Shown: positions 1 to 11,689, counted from the first letter of the stretch. The stretch is 64,000 bases of DNA from Olsenella sp. Marseille-P4559 (GCF_900605015.1 NZ_LR027574.1:1568-65567); one strand, 5' to 3'. Made by a program: numbers and translations. The notes: a model not told the origin generated them from the sequence alone.

Positions 1-149
1 CCTGCCTCTCGACCCGTGGGTTGGGCCCTGCGAATCGAGCATGGCAATGTGTGCGGTGCCAGGACGTGTCCCCCTTGCCTATCTGTGAAACTTTTTCATG
101 CTCACGAGTGAAAAGCCGCTCTGCTTTTTTGTGCAACTCCGAGGCTATC

Positions 150-776
150 AAACACACTCGAGCGCGGCCCGGCATGCTTGCCAGGCCTGGCAAGAGCCGC
201 ACGCCGGCACTCACAGGGGCCCTTCGACATCCCCAAGGGAGCGGCGAGGCCCTTCGAGGCGTGGCCGGCCGTCTGCCTCAGATGCCCCATGGCCAGGGCC
301 TTCCCCCTGTCCGTCAGCGCATCGGGGCCTGCGGCCTTCAAAGCCTCCACCACTCCGCGCAGGGTGTCGTCCTCGGGCCCGGGCCGCCTCATGCGCCCCT
401 CGGGCGTCCCCTCGAAGCCCGACCAGGCGCGCTCGCCCCCTTCGGGCACGGTCGGCTTGGCTGGTGTGGAGGGCCCCCTCGGCCGGTCCCGCCCGATTGT
501 ACGCAGTGGCAGCATTGGGCACCCCGAGCGCCCTCGCCACGCCCTTCCCGCCCACCCCGCCCTGCACGAGCCTGACGGCCTCCGCCCTCGTCTCGGGATC
601 GTAGCGGCCGAAGGGACGGCCGGCGGTCCCCGCATGCGCGGCATCGCTCCCCCGGACCCAGGCATGCATGGCCTGCCTGGGGGATGTCCGAGCCTGCGGA
701 TTGCGAGGGTCACCTTCCCACCGCATGCCCCGAGGACCTCGAGCGCCCTCTTCCTCTGCTCTGGCGCAAAGCTCAT
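150..776 (-). pseudogene. IS3-family transposase (orfA plus start of orfB), decayed
   Basis: Reading leftward from an ATG at about 776 the protein begins MSFAPEQRKRALEVLG, the helix-turn-helix start typical of IS3/IS150-type OrfA. The similarity then moves between reading frames: a second frame carries FGRYDPETRAEAVRLV and ARALGVP, and a third carries DDTLRGVVEALKA and ALTDRGKALA, which resemble the linker into OrfB. At least two frameshifts therefore interrupt it, and the DDE catalytic part is missing on this strand. It faces away from the transposase fragment to its right, so the two are not simply one element. Identification rests on family resemblance read by eye. Confidence 0.6.
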
Positions 777-813
777 TGCGGACTCCTGACCGGACCGTAT
801 CTGGTCCAACTTT

Positions 814-1409
814 TTGTCCGCATGCCCCTACCGCCCCTGCTGCCCGCTGCCGTCGCTCTCGAGGCCGTCCAAGCACTCCAGGAGGTTCCCGTACCCGCTC
901 GGGGGCAAGCGGGTCCTCTTCCCCGACCAGGTGTGGTCGACCGACATCACCTACGTGCAGATCGGGGGGCGCCACATGCACCTCACGGCGGTCATGGACT
1001 GGCACAGCCGCCACATCGTGGGCTGGGGGCTGTCGGACACGATGCGGGCGGAGGGGGTCGTGGCCTGCGCGAGGGCGGCCTTCCGCGGGCGAGGTAGCCC
1101 CCCATCATGAACAGCGACCGGGGGTCCGCCTTCGGGTCGGACGCCCACGTGGGACTCCTGGAGGGCAGCCACGTCACGCAGGGCATGGACAGACGCGCCC
1201 GCTTGGCGGACAACGTGCTGACGGAGAGGTGGCTCGGGACCCTGAAGTCGGAGTGGCTGCGCACCCACGAGCGCTCGGCGCCGAGGGAGCTGGAGTCCCT
1301 GGCTGCCGAGTTCGTGGGCTACTGCAACGACCGTCGCATCCACCAGTCACTGGGGTACGACGTGCCTAGGGACTGGTACTACGCGGGAATCGGCGAAATC
1401 GCGGCCTAG
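814..1409 (+). pseudogene. IS3-family transposase OrfB (rve/DDE domain), truncated and frameshifted
   Basis: This is the integrase-core domain of an IS3-type transposase. The first DDE aspartate lies in DQVWSTDITYV, the second in MNSDRGSAF and the glutamate in ADNVLTERWLGTLKSE. The usual C-terminal CNDRRIHQSLGY follows. The N-terminal part of OrfB and all of OrfA are missing. The reading frame breaks at a run of six C at about 1097-1102: the upstream frame stops at 1110 while the catalytic core continues from the ATG at 1107 in another frame. One base too many or too few in the C tract explains it. The product would be inactive. Confidence 0.8.
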
Positions 1410-1552
1410 CGAGGACGAGGAACGGCTAATCCTAGGGCATCATCGGATTTGGGCTTTCGGTAGCAGACGGCTTGCCGTGTCGAACTTCCCCAGCCACTTC
1501 ACCTTGTTTTCCTTGGTTGTCCGAGCCGCCTTAGAAAAGCCGTTGAATTTCG

Positions 1553-3959
<2,407 letters not shown>

Positions 3960-3963
<4 letters not shown>

Positions 3964-4292
3964 GCCCGCTCCTCCCTGTCCTTTGCCCTCAGCTCGTAGA
4001 GGTCAATGAGTTCCTGAATGAGTTCGATGGCAAGGATGGATGCCATCAGATGGTCCTGGGAGTGGATGAGCAAGATATCGAGAGGAAGCTCCTCTCCGCG
4101 AGCCGCCCTCGTGATGAGGTCAGTTTGAATGGCGTGCACCTTGTTCGATGCTTCCTGAGCCTCGACCATGGTGGATTTTGCCTTATCAAAATCCCCCTGC
4201 TTGGCATAGCCGAGCGCCTCATAAGCCTTGCTTCGCGCTTCTCCGGACTCGGCGATAATCTCGAATGAAGTCTGGACACTCTTTTCGTCCAT
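3960..4292 (-). CDS. PTS lactose/cellobiose-type EIIA component
   Basis: This 110-residue protein is a small helical EIIA of the lactose/N,N'-diacetylchitobiose type, which passes phosphate from HPr to the IIB protein. The phosphorylated histidine lies in LLIHSQDHLM near residue 80. The N-terminal half (GEARSKAYEALGYAKQGDFDKA) is the usual three-helix core. It is the first gene of the leftward operon with murQ and the GH1 enzyme. The IIB and IIC partners are on the opposite strand 1.3 kb away, beyond the regulator, so the transporter is divided between two divergent transcripts. Confidence 0.92.
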
Positions 4293-4684
4293 AAGCGAGA
4301 TTCCCTCCTAAAGCGATTGTTCCCCAACTTGCTGAAATGAGAATACGCATCACATTTGGAACGAACAAACGGTCAAAACGCCCTTTTGACGAACGAATGC
4401 ACCCATGTGAAGCTAAACGGAGAACCCTGGTGACAACATTGAAGTCATCCGATTAACTTGCAGGTAAACGATGCATTTCTGCTCCTGCTGTTTCTGCGTA
4501 ACGCTAGAATCTAACCATTTGACCATGCGATTTGCTGACACGTTGGCACTGATGGTCAATGCCGCCCAGCGGTGCCCAAAAGCCGTTTGGAGTGTTGGAC
4601 TTTCAAAATTGAAATAAAATATCAGTTATTGAGAAATAGCGTGACATGATAATTCCACATCGGTACAACGTTAGAGGACAGGCG
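4293..4684. promoter_or_regulatory. divergent promoter region of the MurNAc locus with candidate operator
   Basis: This 392-base gap separates the leftward IIA operon from the rightward regulator and holds no gene. It is more AT-rich than its surroundings. A palindrome, TTTCAAAATTGAAA, with 6-base arms lies at 4601-4614, followed by the AT-rich stretch aataaaatatcagttattgag. It is a candidate binding site for the adjacent RpiR-family regulator. That role is inferred from position and symmetry only. Confidence 0.4.
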
Positions 4685-5533
4685 ATGGAACAGCGCGATG
4701 TCATTGCACTCTTAAAAGAGAATAGGGACAGCGCAACAGTTACAGAGAGAAACGCAATCGACTACGTTCTCTCGCATCCAGAGGATGTCATGGGCATGAG
4801 CATCCATGAACTTGCGAATGCATCGTTCGTATCACCCTCAACCATTTCCCGCATGTGCAGACACCTGGGACTAAGCGGCTATCGCCAGTTTCAACGGTCC
4901 CTTGTCTTCGAGCTTGCGAGAAGGCGAGACAGTGAGAGAACGTCAATTGGGGACGTAAGCCCAAAGGATTCGGTGAGGCAGACGATCCTCAAGGTAACCA
5001 GAAGAAATATTGAGTCTCTCGCGATTACCGAGAAGCTCAATGACGTGGAAGCTATCGAGGCATGCGTTGCCATGATGAGCAAGGCGGAGACCATCAACTT
5101 GTTTGGGATGGGTTCCTCGCTCTTGAGCGCACGAGACTTGTATTACAAGCTCATACGTGCCAATGTTCGCTGCAACATCAATGACGACTGGCACGTGCAG
5201 CTGGTGTATGCGACGAACATGGGGGAGGGGGACCTTGCTATTGCCTTTAGCTATTCGGGATTGACGCACGAGGTCATCGAATGCTCGAGGCGGGCGAAGA
5301 AGCGTGGTGCACAGCTCGTTGCCATTACGCGTACTGGGCATGATTCAGAGTTTGTTCGCTTGGCGGATCAAACGCTATACGTTGCGTCGACGGAATCGAT
5401 TTTCCGAAGTTCAGCGCGTGCGTCACGTATTTCTCAGCTGGACATCGTCGATATCCTCTTCATGGCATACGTGAACAAGAACTACGAGCGATGCTCTGAA
5501 TGGTTCGAGCGCAACTACATCGAAAGGCACTAA
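4685..5533 (+). CDS. MurR/RpiR-family transcriptional regulator
   Basis: The protein (282 residues from this ATG) has an N-terminal RpiR-type helix-turn-helix (ANASFVSPSTISRMCRHLG, about residues 45-65). A C-terminal SIS sugar-phosphate domain follows, with INLFGMGSSLLSARDLYYKL and AIAFSYSGLTHEVIE. I chose the ATG at 4685 because AGAGGAC precedes it by 5 bases; an ATG 39 bases upstream has no such site. Regulators of this family sense sugar phosphates such as MurNAc-6-P and control murQ operons. Its position between the two divergent arms suggests it controls both. Confidence 0.88.
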   Translation: MEQRDVIALLKENRDSATVTERNAIDYVLSHPEDVMGMSIHELANASFVSPSTISRMCRHLGLSGYRQFQRSLVFELARRRDSERTSIGDVSPKDSVRQTILKVTRRNIESLAITEKLNDVEAIEACVAMMSKAETINLFGMGSSLLSARDLYYKLIRANVRCNINDDWHVQLVYATNMGEGDLAIAFSYSGLTHEVIECSRRAKKRGAQLVAITRTGHDSEFVRLADQTLYVASTESIFRSSARASRISQLDIVDILFMAYVNKNYERCSEWFERNYIERH

Positions 5534-5579
5534 CGCTGATGGGTCTCGCGATTGCCGAGACCAGAGAGGAGTGTTCACG

Positions 5580-5882
5580 ATGAAGGAGTACAAGATTTTG
5601 CTAGTCTGCTCAGGCGGAATGTCAACCTCGGTTCTCATGAACAAGATGGAGAAGTACGCCAACGAGAATGATATCTCTCTCAAAGTGGATGCCTGCGGAA
5701 CCGGAAACTACCAGGATGAGGCCAAGGACTACGACATCATTCTTCTCGGCCCCCAGATTGCCTATCGCAAGGCACAGATCGCCGGAACCGTAAATATCCC
5801 CGTGGTTCCCATTGTCCCGCAGGATTATGCATTCGGAAACGTCGAGAACATACTCAAGGGAGTCGACAAGGTTCTCGGATAG
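5580..5882 (+). CDS. PTS lactose/cellobiose-type EIIB component
   Basis: This 100-residue EIIB has the phosphocysteine loop at its N terminus, ILLVCSGGMSTSVLMNKM, with Cys near residue 10, and the typical end GNVENILKGVDKVLG. It receives phosphate from the IIA protein and gives it to the incoming sugar bound to IIC. The ATG at 5580 is preferred over the GTG at 5571 because AGAGAGGA lies directly against the GTG but about 9 bases from the ATG. It follows the regulator by about 45 bases and precedes IIC by 65, so the three are probably co-transcribed. Confidence 0.92.
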   Translation: MKEYKILLVCSGGMSTSVLMNKMEKYANENDISLKVDACGTGNYQDEAKDYDIILLGPQIAYRKAQIAGTVNIPVVPIVPQDYAFGNVENILKGVDKVLG

Positions 5883-5947
5883 CACTACTTGTTTTGCATC
5901 AATGATCACAGCTTGATAAGTGAATAACAGACGGTCTAGGAGGTCGC

Positions 5948-7246
5948 ATGGAGAAGTTCCAGAAGTTCTTGGAGGAGAAGCTGGGACCCGTGATGAGCAA
6001 GCTCGGATCCAACAAGTACCTTCTCGCAGTACGCGATGGCGTCATCTCGGCACTGCCGCTCATCATTGTTGGCTCATTTTTCCTCATTATCGCAAACCCA
6101 CCTCTTCCCGAGGATTGGGGCGTTTATCAGTTCCTCAAGGCGAATGCCGCTACGATTCTGCTGCCCTACCGCATGACCATGTACATCATGTCGCTTTACG
6201 CTGTGTTTGGAATGGGCAACAGCCTCGCTAAGTCCTACGGGCTTGACGGCCTGTCCGGCGGCATCATGTCAGTGATGGCCTTCCTTCTTACCATCACCCC
6301 CGTCAACGTGAGCGCAGATGCCAATGCAGGCATTGCCGGCTTTGTGCTTCCCATGGCGTCCCTCGGCAGCGGCGGCCTCTTCGTTGGCATGATCGTGACC
6401 TTCATTGCCATCAACATCTTCAGGCTCACCCAGAACTCCAAGTTCCACATTACGATGCCTGACCAGGTGCCCCCTTCGGTCTCCCGGTCGTTCGAAGCCC
6501 TCACGCCGACGCTGCTCGTGATGCTTCTCATTGGCTCCATCACGTACTACCTGGGCTTCAACTGGAACGGCGCGATTACTGCCGTTATCACCCCGCTCGT
6601 CGCAGCTACGGATACCCTGCCCGGTGTCCTGCTTGTGTGCTTCCTCACCTGCTTCTTCTGGTTCTTTGGCATTCACGGCGCTTCGATCGTGGGCTCGATT
6701 GCCCGTCCGCTGTGGCTTGCCCTGCTCGAGCAGAACGCGAACGCAGCAGCGTCCGGCGTGGCTGGAACGTCGCTGCCTGCAATTGGTGCCGAGCCCTTCT
6801 ACCAGTGGTTCATTTGGATTGGCGGCTCTGGCTGCACCATTGGTCTCGCAATCCTTCTGGTCACCGTCTGCAAGTCTAAGTACCTCAAGGACCTTGGCCG
6901 CATTGGCATCGCCCCTGCCATCTTCAACATCAACGAGCCCCTCATCTTTGGTGCTCCTGTGGTGCTCAACCTCACGCTGGCCATTCCCTTTGTTGTCACG
7001 CCCATGATCTGCGCCATCATCGCTTGGGTTGCAACAAGCCTTGGCATGGTAAACCGTGTGGTCATCACCGCCCCGTGGACCCTCCCTGGTCCCATCGGCG
7101 CATATCTCGCGACTGGTGGTGACTGGCGTGCGGCCGTTCTCTGCTGCGTTCTTATTGCCGTGTCCGTTGCGTGCTACTTCCCGTTCGTCAAGATGTACGA
7201 CAAGCAGTTCCTCAATCAGGAGCAGCCTGAAGAGGCGGCGGAGTAG
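5948..7246 (+). CDS. PTS lactose/cellobiose-type EIIC permease
   Basis: The 432-residue membrane protein is the sugar channel of the Lac-family PTS. Family landmarks are the start MEKFQKFLEEKLGPVMSKLG, the domain beginning LLAVRDGVISALPLIIVGSFFL, the motif WFFGIHGASIVG, and FNINEPLIFGAPVVLN near residue 325, which lines the substrate site. About ten hydrophobic segments can be seen. A ribosome site, AGGAGGT, sits just upstream. In other bacteria Lac-type IIC proteins take up cellobiose, chitobiose or lactose. Co-location with MurQ, MupG and AnmK points to a MurNAc-containing sugar here, which is inference. Confidence 0.92.
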   Translation: MEKFQKFLEEKLGPVMSKLGSNKYLLAVRDGVISALPLIIVGSFFLIIANPPLPEDWGVYQFLKANAATILLPYRMTMYIMSLYAVFGMGNSLAKSYGLDGLSGGIMSVMAFLLTITPVNVSADANAGIAGFVLPMASLGSGGLFVGMIVTFIAINIFRLTQNSKFHITMPDQVPPSVSRSFEALTPTLLVMLLIGSITYYLGFNWNGAITAVITPLVAATDTLPGVLLVCFLTCFFWFFGIHGASIVGSIARPLWLALLEQNANAAASGVAGTSLPAIGAEPFYQWFIWIGGSGCTIGLAILLVTVCKSKYLKDLGRIGIAPAIFNINEPLIFGAPVVLNLTLAIPFVVTPMICAIIAWVATSLGMVNRVVITAPWTLPGPIGAYLATGGDWRAAVLCCVLIAVSVACYFPFVKMYDKQFLNQEQPEEAAE

Positions 7247-7277
7247 TACAAGCCGTCCGCTGTCCCAGGTACCCATC

Positions 7278-7312
7278 GCGGCCCCGGGGCGTAAACTCCA
7301 GGGCCGCTGTTG
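7278..7312 (+). terminator. hairpin after IIC, possible attenuator
   Basis: GCGGCCC at 7278-7284 pairs with GGGCCGC at 7301-7307 and is followed by TGTTGTTT. The T-run is weak, so this may be a partial terminator or an mRNA-stabilising hairpin between the PTS genes and the enzymes downstream. Confidence 0.5.
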
Positions 7313-7337
7313 TTTAAGATGGGAAAAGGAGGGGCGC

Positions 7338-8438
7338 ATGAAGCGTCTTGGAATATCGATCTATCCCGAGAAGAGCGACAGGAACCAACTGCTGGACTAC
7401 ATGGAGAGGGCTTCTGCTGCCGGCTTTTCTCGCATCTTTAGCTGCCTACTCTCGGTCAAGGACAGCCGAGAGAACGTTATGCGTGACTTCTCGGATATCA
7501 ATGCCCGAGCACACGAGCTTGGGTTCGAGGTGGTTCTTGACTGCAACCCGAGGGTATTTGAAGAGCTGGGGGTGTCGTATAAAGATCTGTCATTTTTCAA
7601 GCAGATTGGCGCGGACGGCATACGTCTCGACATGGGCTTCACGGGCAGCGAGGAATCACTCATGACCTTCAACCCCGAGGGGCTTACCGTTGAAGTGAAC
7701 ATGAGCAACGACGTCCACTACATCGACACCATCATGGACTACCGGCCTGATCCGACGCATCTCGTGGGGTGCCATAACTTCTACCCCCATAACTACTCTG
7801 GTCTTGGCCTTGACTTCTTCCGGTCGTGCACTCGCCGCTTCAAGTCGTATGGCCTGCAGACCGCTGCGTTCGTAACGTCGCAAGCACCTGACACCTTTGG
7901 CCCTTGGCCGGTGACCGATGGGCTCCCCACACTAGAGATGCATCGTCACCTCCCGCTGTACCTGCAGGTCGAGCACTACATATCCATGGGGGATATTGAT
8001 GACGTGATCATCTCAAACTGCTATCCCACGCAGGAAGAACTCGACGACGTTGCAAGGCTGCCCAAGAACCTCGCTTCCTTTGGCGTCGTGCTCGACGAGG
8101 GGCTGCCGGAAGTCGAGCGCTCTATCGTTCTTGACGAGCTGCACTTCAACAGGGGCGATGTCTCCGAGAACTTCATTAGGTCCACGCAGAGCCGCGTGAA
8201 GTACCGCGGACACCACTTCGATGTGTTGGACGCCCCAGAGATTATTCATCGGGGGGACGTCGTCATTGAGAGCAGCGAGTATGGGCACTATGCTGGCGAG
8301 CTGCAGATTGCTCGCAGTGATATGCGTAACAGCGGGAAGAGTAGTGTGGTTGGCCACATCCCCGAGGAAGAGCACTTCCTTATCGATACCATCAAGCCCT
8401 GGCAGAAGTTCCGTTTCCACGAGGCGAACGCCAAATGA
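7338..8438 (+). CDS. mupG: MupG-family 6-phospho-N-acetylmuramidase (DUF871)
   Basis: The 366-residue protein belongs to the DUF871/MupG family: a TIM-barrel N-terminal domain (KRLGISIYPEKSDRNQLLDY, then GADGIRLDMGF and CHNFYPHNYSGL) and a C-terminal cyclophilin-like domain (from about residue 250, ending IDTIKPWQKFRFHEA). In Staphylococcus aureus, MupG splits MurNAc-6-P-GlcNAc into MurNAc-6-P and GlcNAc in the cytoplasm. The ATG at 7338 has a strong site, AGGAGGGG, 3 bases upstream. It overlaps the following kinase by 4 bases. With MurQ, AnmK and a PTS beside it, a disaccharide salvage role is likely. Confidence 0.85.
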   Translation: MKRLGISIYPEKSDRNQLLDYMERASAAGFSRIFSCLLSVKDSRENVMRDFSDINARAHELGFEVVLDCNPRVFEELGVSYKDLSFFKQIGADGIRLDMGFTGSEESLMTFNPEGLTVEVNMSNDVHYIDTIMDYRPDPTHLVGCHNFYPHNYSGLGLDFFRSCTRRFKSYGLQTAAFVTSQAPDTFGPWPVTDGLPTLEMHRHLPLYLQVEHYISMGDIDDVIISNCYPTQEELDDVARLPKNLASFGVVLDEGLPEVERSIVLDELHFNRGDVSENFIRSTQSRVKYRGHHFDVLDAPEIIHRGDVVIESSEYGHYAGELQIARSDMRNSGKSSVVGHIPEEEHFLIDTIKPWQKFRFHEANAK

Positions 8439-9352
8439 GGTGGCTTGGTGTCGATGGAGGTGGGACAAAGACTACCTTCACCACGTTCAGCGAGGATATG
8501 AGCAGGCTCGCCACCAAGGACTTTCCTACCTGCCACATTGGGCAGGTAGGAAAGGAAGGCATGCGTAGCGTCCTCCATGATGGCATCGAATGGTCAATGC
8601 GCTGTGGTGGCCTTGGTGACGCGTGGGGGATTGGGTTTGGGCTTGCCGGCTATGGAAACGAGCCCATCTCTCGTGACGAGATAGAGTCTGTCTGCGAAGA
8701 CGAGGCACAGGGTCATCCGCATGTCCTGATGAGTGACTTGAAGGCTGGTTGTGTTGCCGCTCTCGGTCTCGAGGACGGCATCGTTGTTGTTGCCGGTACG
8801 GGGTCCGCAGCTTTGGGGATTCGGGGAGAAAAAGAGCTTCGCTGCGGGGGATGGGGTTTCCAAATCGATGACGAGGGGAGCGGCTGGTGGATTGGCCGAC
8901 GTCTCCTGCAGGCCTTCAGCAGAGAGTCTGACGGGAGGGCTCCCCTCGGCGCACTCTACGTTTTATTACGCGACCACCTTGGGCTTGAGAACGACTACGA
9001 CCTAATTGCGCTGAGGAGAACAACGCTCTCCGGTCGCACGGAGGTTGCCTCCCTCGCCCCCTTGGTCTTCGAGGCTGCGGCGGAAGGTGACAAAGAAGCA
9101 GAGCTCATCCTGCATGATGCGGCGGCAGCCGATGCCAAGATGGTCTCGACCCTCGTCCGCGAGCTGTTCCCAACCTCTCCTGAGGTAAGGACCTCTTATG
9201 TTGGAGGGACTTTCAAGGGCGGGGACGGTGTCATTCTCGACCTACTCTCAGGAGGGCTGCTCCCCGTGTCGTGCAGGCTTGCCGCTCCGGAATATGGTCC
9301 TGATGCCGGTGCTTGTCTTGTCCTGAGAAATACTTTGGGAAAGGGGATGTAG
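8435..9352 (+). CDS. BadF/BadG-type amino-sugar kinase (N-acetylglucosamine/MurNAc kinase)
   Basis: The 305-residue protein is an ASKHA-fold kinase of the BadF/BadG/BcrA/BcrD family. The phosphate-1 loop is LGVDGGGTKTTF at the start, GTGSAALGI the phosphate-2 loop, and GWGFQIDDEGSGWWIGRR the signature shared by N-acetylglucosamine kinases and the clostridial MurNAc/GlcNAc kinase MurK. It probably phosphorylates the GlcNAc or MurNAc released by MupG and the GH1 enzyme. It is coupled to mupG by an ATGA overlap and lies 2 bases before anmK. Which sugar is preferred cannot be read from sequence. Confidence 0.82.
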   Translation: MRWLGVDGGGTKTTFTTFSEDMSRLATKDFPTCHIGQVGKEGMRSVLHDGIEWSMRCGGLGDAWGIGFGLAGYGNEPISRDEIESVCEDEAQGHPHVLMSDLKAGCVAALGLEDGIVVVAGTGSAALGIRGEKELRCGGWGFQIDDEGSGWWIGRRLLQAFSRESDGRAPLGALYVLLRDHLGLENDYDLIALRRTTLSGRTEVASLAPLVFEAAAEGDKEAELILHDAAAADAKMVSTLVRELFPTSPEVRTSYVGGTFKGGDGVILDLLSGGLLPVSCRLAAPEYGPDAGACLVLRNTLGKGM

Positions 9353-9354
9353 GG

Positions 9355-10539
9355 GTGCTTGCGGTTGGGCTTATGAGCGGCACGAGCCTTGATGGAATCG
9401 ATGCCGCATTGGTCGAGGTCGATGGGGTAGACGGTTCGACCAGCGTTCGCCTTAGGTCGTTCGAAACTCTCCTCATGCCAGCGGACATACGACGGAGGAT
9501 TGAGCGCGTATGCGATTTGGAGGAGAGTTCGTCTCGGCTCCTCTGTTCTCTCAACTTTGAGCTTGGTCATTTGTTCTCCCAGGCAGTTGGCAAAGTCTGC
9601 GAATCGGCAGGGGTCAGCGACACTGCCCTTACGTTTGTTGCCTGTCATGGACAGACTGTTTGGCACGAGCCTTACCCCCCCAGGGGCTGGTGTGCGGGTA
9701 CTCTCCAGTTGGGGGAGGCATCGGTAATCGCTCGCGAACATGGGGTCACTGTGGTCTCTGACTTTCGCAAGGCAGACATGGCTGCAGGAGGGCAGGGAGC
9801 TCCGCTCGTTCCCTTCTCCGAGCAAATTCTGTATGGAGACTCGGAGAGAAACGTTGTCCTTCTCAACCTGGGCGGTATCGGTAACGTGACCGTGCTTCCG
9901 CGCAGCAACGCGTCTGGGGTCTTTGCCTTCGACACTGGTCCAGGCAACATGATGATTGACGAAGCCTGCAATCGTCTCTTTGGCATGCCTTTTGACCGTA
10001 GTGGAGAGATTGCGAAGCGCGGCTCTGTCAATAAGGACCTGCTCGAGATGCTCATGTCCAGTCCCTACCTGTCAAAGGAACCTCCCAAGAGTACGGGGAG
10101 AGAAGTGTTTGGTGCGCAGGCAGTTGACAAAATTCTCTCCGCGTACCGGACCATTCCCCCAGAGGACATAGTCCGCACGCTGGCAGAGTTCACCTCAGCA
10201 AGCGTTGCGGATACATGCGTGCGCTTTGTAGAGCCGCGCGTGTCCGGCAGCATTGATCGGCTCGTCGTTGGAGGCGGCGGGGCGCACAACCCGGTCATCC
10301 TCAGCGGTCTCTCTGAGCGGCTTCCCAACACCGAGGTGATGACCCAGGAGGATCTTGGGTTCTCGAGCGACGCAAAGGAAGCGGTTGCCTTTGCCGTCCT
10401 TGGAAACCAGACGCTGCATGGGTGCCCATCGAATGTTCCTAGCGCGACGGGGGCAGCCTATCCTGCCGTTCTTGGAACCATCACCCTGCCGCCCCAAGGC
10501 TGGAGTCCTGAAGTCGAGTCATGTTCAAGGAAGGCATAG
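9355..10539 (+). CDS. anmK: anhydro-N-acetylmuramic acid kinase AnmK
   Basis: AnmK converts 1,6-anhydro-MurNAc with ATP to MurNAc-6-phosphate, the substrate of MurQ. The 394-residue protein has the family start LAVGLMSGTSLDGIDAALVE, the motifs FVACHGQTVWHEP and VVSDFRKADMAAGGQGAPLVP, and FDTGPGNMMIDE. The start is the GTG at 9355, which places LMSGTSLDG at residues 6-14 as is normal; it begins 2 bases after the preceding stop, with AGGGG about 10 bases upstream. It completes the route from disaccharide or anhydro sugar to GlcNAc-6-P. Confidence 0.93.
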   Translation: MLAVGLMSGTSLDGIDAALVEVDGVDGSTSVRLRSFETLLMPADIRRRIERVCDLEESSSRLLCSLNFELGHLFSQAVGKVCESAGVSDTALTFVACHGQTVWHEPYPPRGWCAGTLQLGEASVIAREHGVTVVSDFRKADMAAGGQGAPLVPFSEQILYGDSERNVVLLNLGGIGNVTVLPRSNASGVFAFDTGPGNMMIDEACNRLFGMPFDRSGEIAKRGSVNKDLLEMLMSSPYLSKEPPKSTGREVFGAQAVDKILSAYRTIPPEDIVRTLAEFTSASVADTCVRFVEPRVSGSIDRLVVGGGGAHNPVILSGLSERLPNTEVMTQEDLGFSSDAKEAVAFAVLGNQTLHGCPSNVPSATGAAYPAVLGTITLPPQGWSPEVESCSRKA

Positions 10540-10541
10540 AG

Positions 10542-10934
10542 ATGAGCAAGAAGCGCAAAAAGGGAGGTGAGAGCAGGCCCACTCAAAGGGATTGGGTGAG
10601 GATGCATGGCGTGATCACGGATGATCGAGTAGATGAACAGGTGGAGAGGACTGGAACGTATCCCTTCACGTTCACGAGCTCGGCAATCATTGCTGGTGCC
10701 GCGCTCTTGGGGTACCTCGTTCTTCCCGCCGTTCTGCTTGGTGCCGGGGTGGAGGCGAAGACCTCAATGCTGGTGCTTGGACCGCTGCTCATCTCTGGCG
10801 CGCTGGCGCTTACCAGGTACTTCCTCGACTCCAAACGGGGCCCGACCAAGGGTTTCTGGATGACATTGGTCATCTCCCTCCTGGCGCTTCTGCTTGTGAC
10901 TTACCTCATGGCCTTCCGCGGCATTGCGCTGTAA
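10542..10934 (+). CDS. small membrane protein, function unknown
   Basis: I do not recognise this 130-residue protein. It starts with a basic cytoplasmic tail (MSKKRKKGGESR), then has three hydrophobic stretches (from about SSAIIAGAALLGYLVLP, SMLVLGPLLISGALAL, and WMTLVISLLALLLVTYLM). It begins 2 bases after anmK, so it is probably expressed as the last gene of the salvage operon. An upstream in-frame ATG at 10521 lies inside anmK and lacks a better ribosome site. Confidence 0.65.
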   Translation: MSKKRKKGGESRPTQRDWVRMHGVITDDRVDEQVERTGTYPFTFTSSAIIAGAALLGYLVLPAVLLGAGVEAKTSMLVLGPLLISGALALTRYFLDSKRGPTKGFWMTLVISLLALLLVTYLMAFRGIAL

Positions 10935-11029
10935 GAACCCCAGGAGCCGTTGGCCAACGCACGCCTCATGGACTTCCCGGTATCCTAGAGTATCAGTCAT
11001 TCGCCAAGCGAAGTTCTCTGGAGGCTCCC

Positions 11030-11689
11030 ATGCTTGAGGCGGCTATATTCGATCTGGATGGTCTGATGTTTGACACCGAACCAATCTGGGTCTCGGCATG
11101 GGAGCCTGCCTTTAGGCAGCATGGGCTTGAGCTGAAGCCAGGCCTTATGCAGCGCTTCTTTGGCATGAGCCAGCATCGCATCGAGGAGCTTGTCGATGAG
11201 GAGTATGGTCATGACCCCCGTGCGGTTCCTGCCGTCCGCGAGCACGTTCGCATTGGAATTGAAGAGATGCTCGCGCACGGTGCCCCCAAGAAGCCTGGTC
11301 TCGACAATCTTCTTGCGTTTCTCGCCGAGCGGGACGTACCATGTGCCGTTGCCTCCGCGTCACCCAGAGCCATTGTGGAGACGCACCTTCTCAAGGGTGG
11401 AGTGGAGAAGTACTTCTCTGCCATTATCGCGGGTGATGACGGCCTGCCGTCAAAGCCTGCGCCAGACGTGTTCCTTGAGGCGGCCCGTAGGCTCCATGTA
11501 ACGCCTGCACGCTCGCTCGTTCTTGAGGACAGCCCCAATGGGATTCGCGCTGCGTCTGCCGGTGACTTTCTCTCGGCGATGGTCCCAGATATGGTTGCGC
11601 CCACCCCGGAGATTCGTGGGCTTGCGACGTGCGTTTGCAGCTCGCTGCTTGACGTTCGCGACTTTGTGGAAGCGGGGAAGCTCGGGTAG
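11030..11689 (+). CDS. HAD-superfamily hydrolase (beta-phosphoglucomutase-like)
   Basis: This 219-residue HAD protein has motif I FDLDGLMFDTEP (nucleophile and acid/base aspartates), a helical cap, motif II in AVASASPRAIVE, the motif III lysine in SKPAPDVFLEAARRL, and motif IV in LVLEDSPNGIRAA. This is the arrangement of sugar-phosphate phosphatases and beta-phosphoglucomutases. It is a single gene with its own spacing on both sides. The substrate is unknown; its position beside the amino-sugar locus is suggestive but not proof of a role there. Confidence 0.85.
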   Translation: MLEAAIFDLDGLMFDTEPIWVSAWEPAFRQHGLELKPGLMQRFFGMSQHRIEELVDEEYGHDPRAVPAVREHVRIGIEEMLAHGAPKKPGLDNLLAFLAERDVPCAVASASPRAIVETHLLKGGVEKYFSAIIAGDDGLPSKPAPDVFLEAARRLHVTPARSLVLEDSPNGIRAASAGDFLSAMVPDMVAPTPEIRGLATCVCSSLLDVRDFVEAGKLG

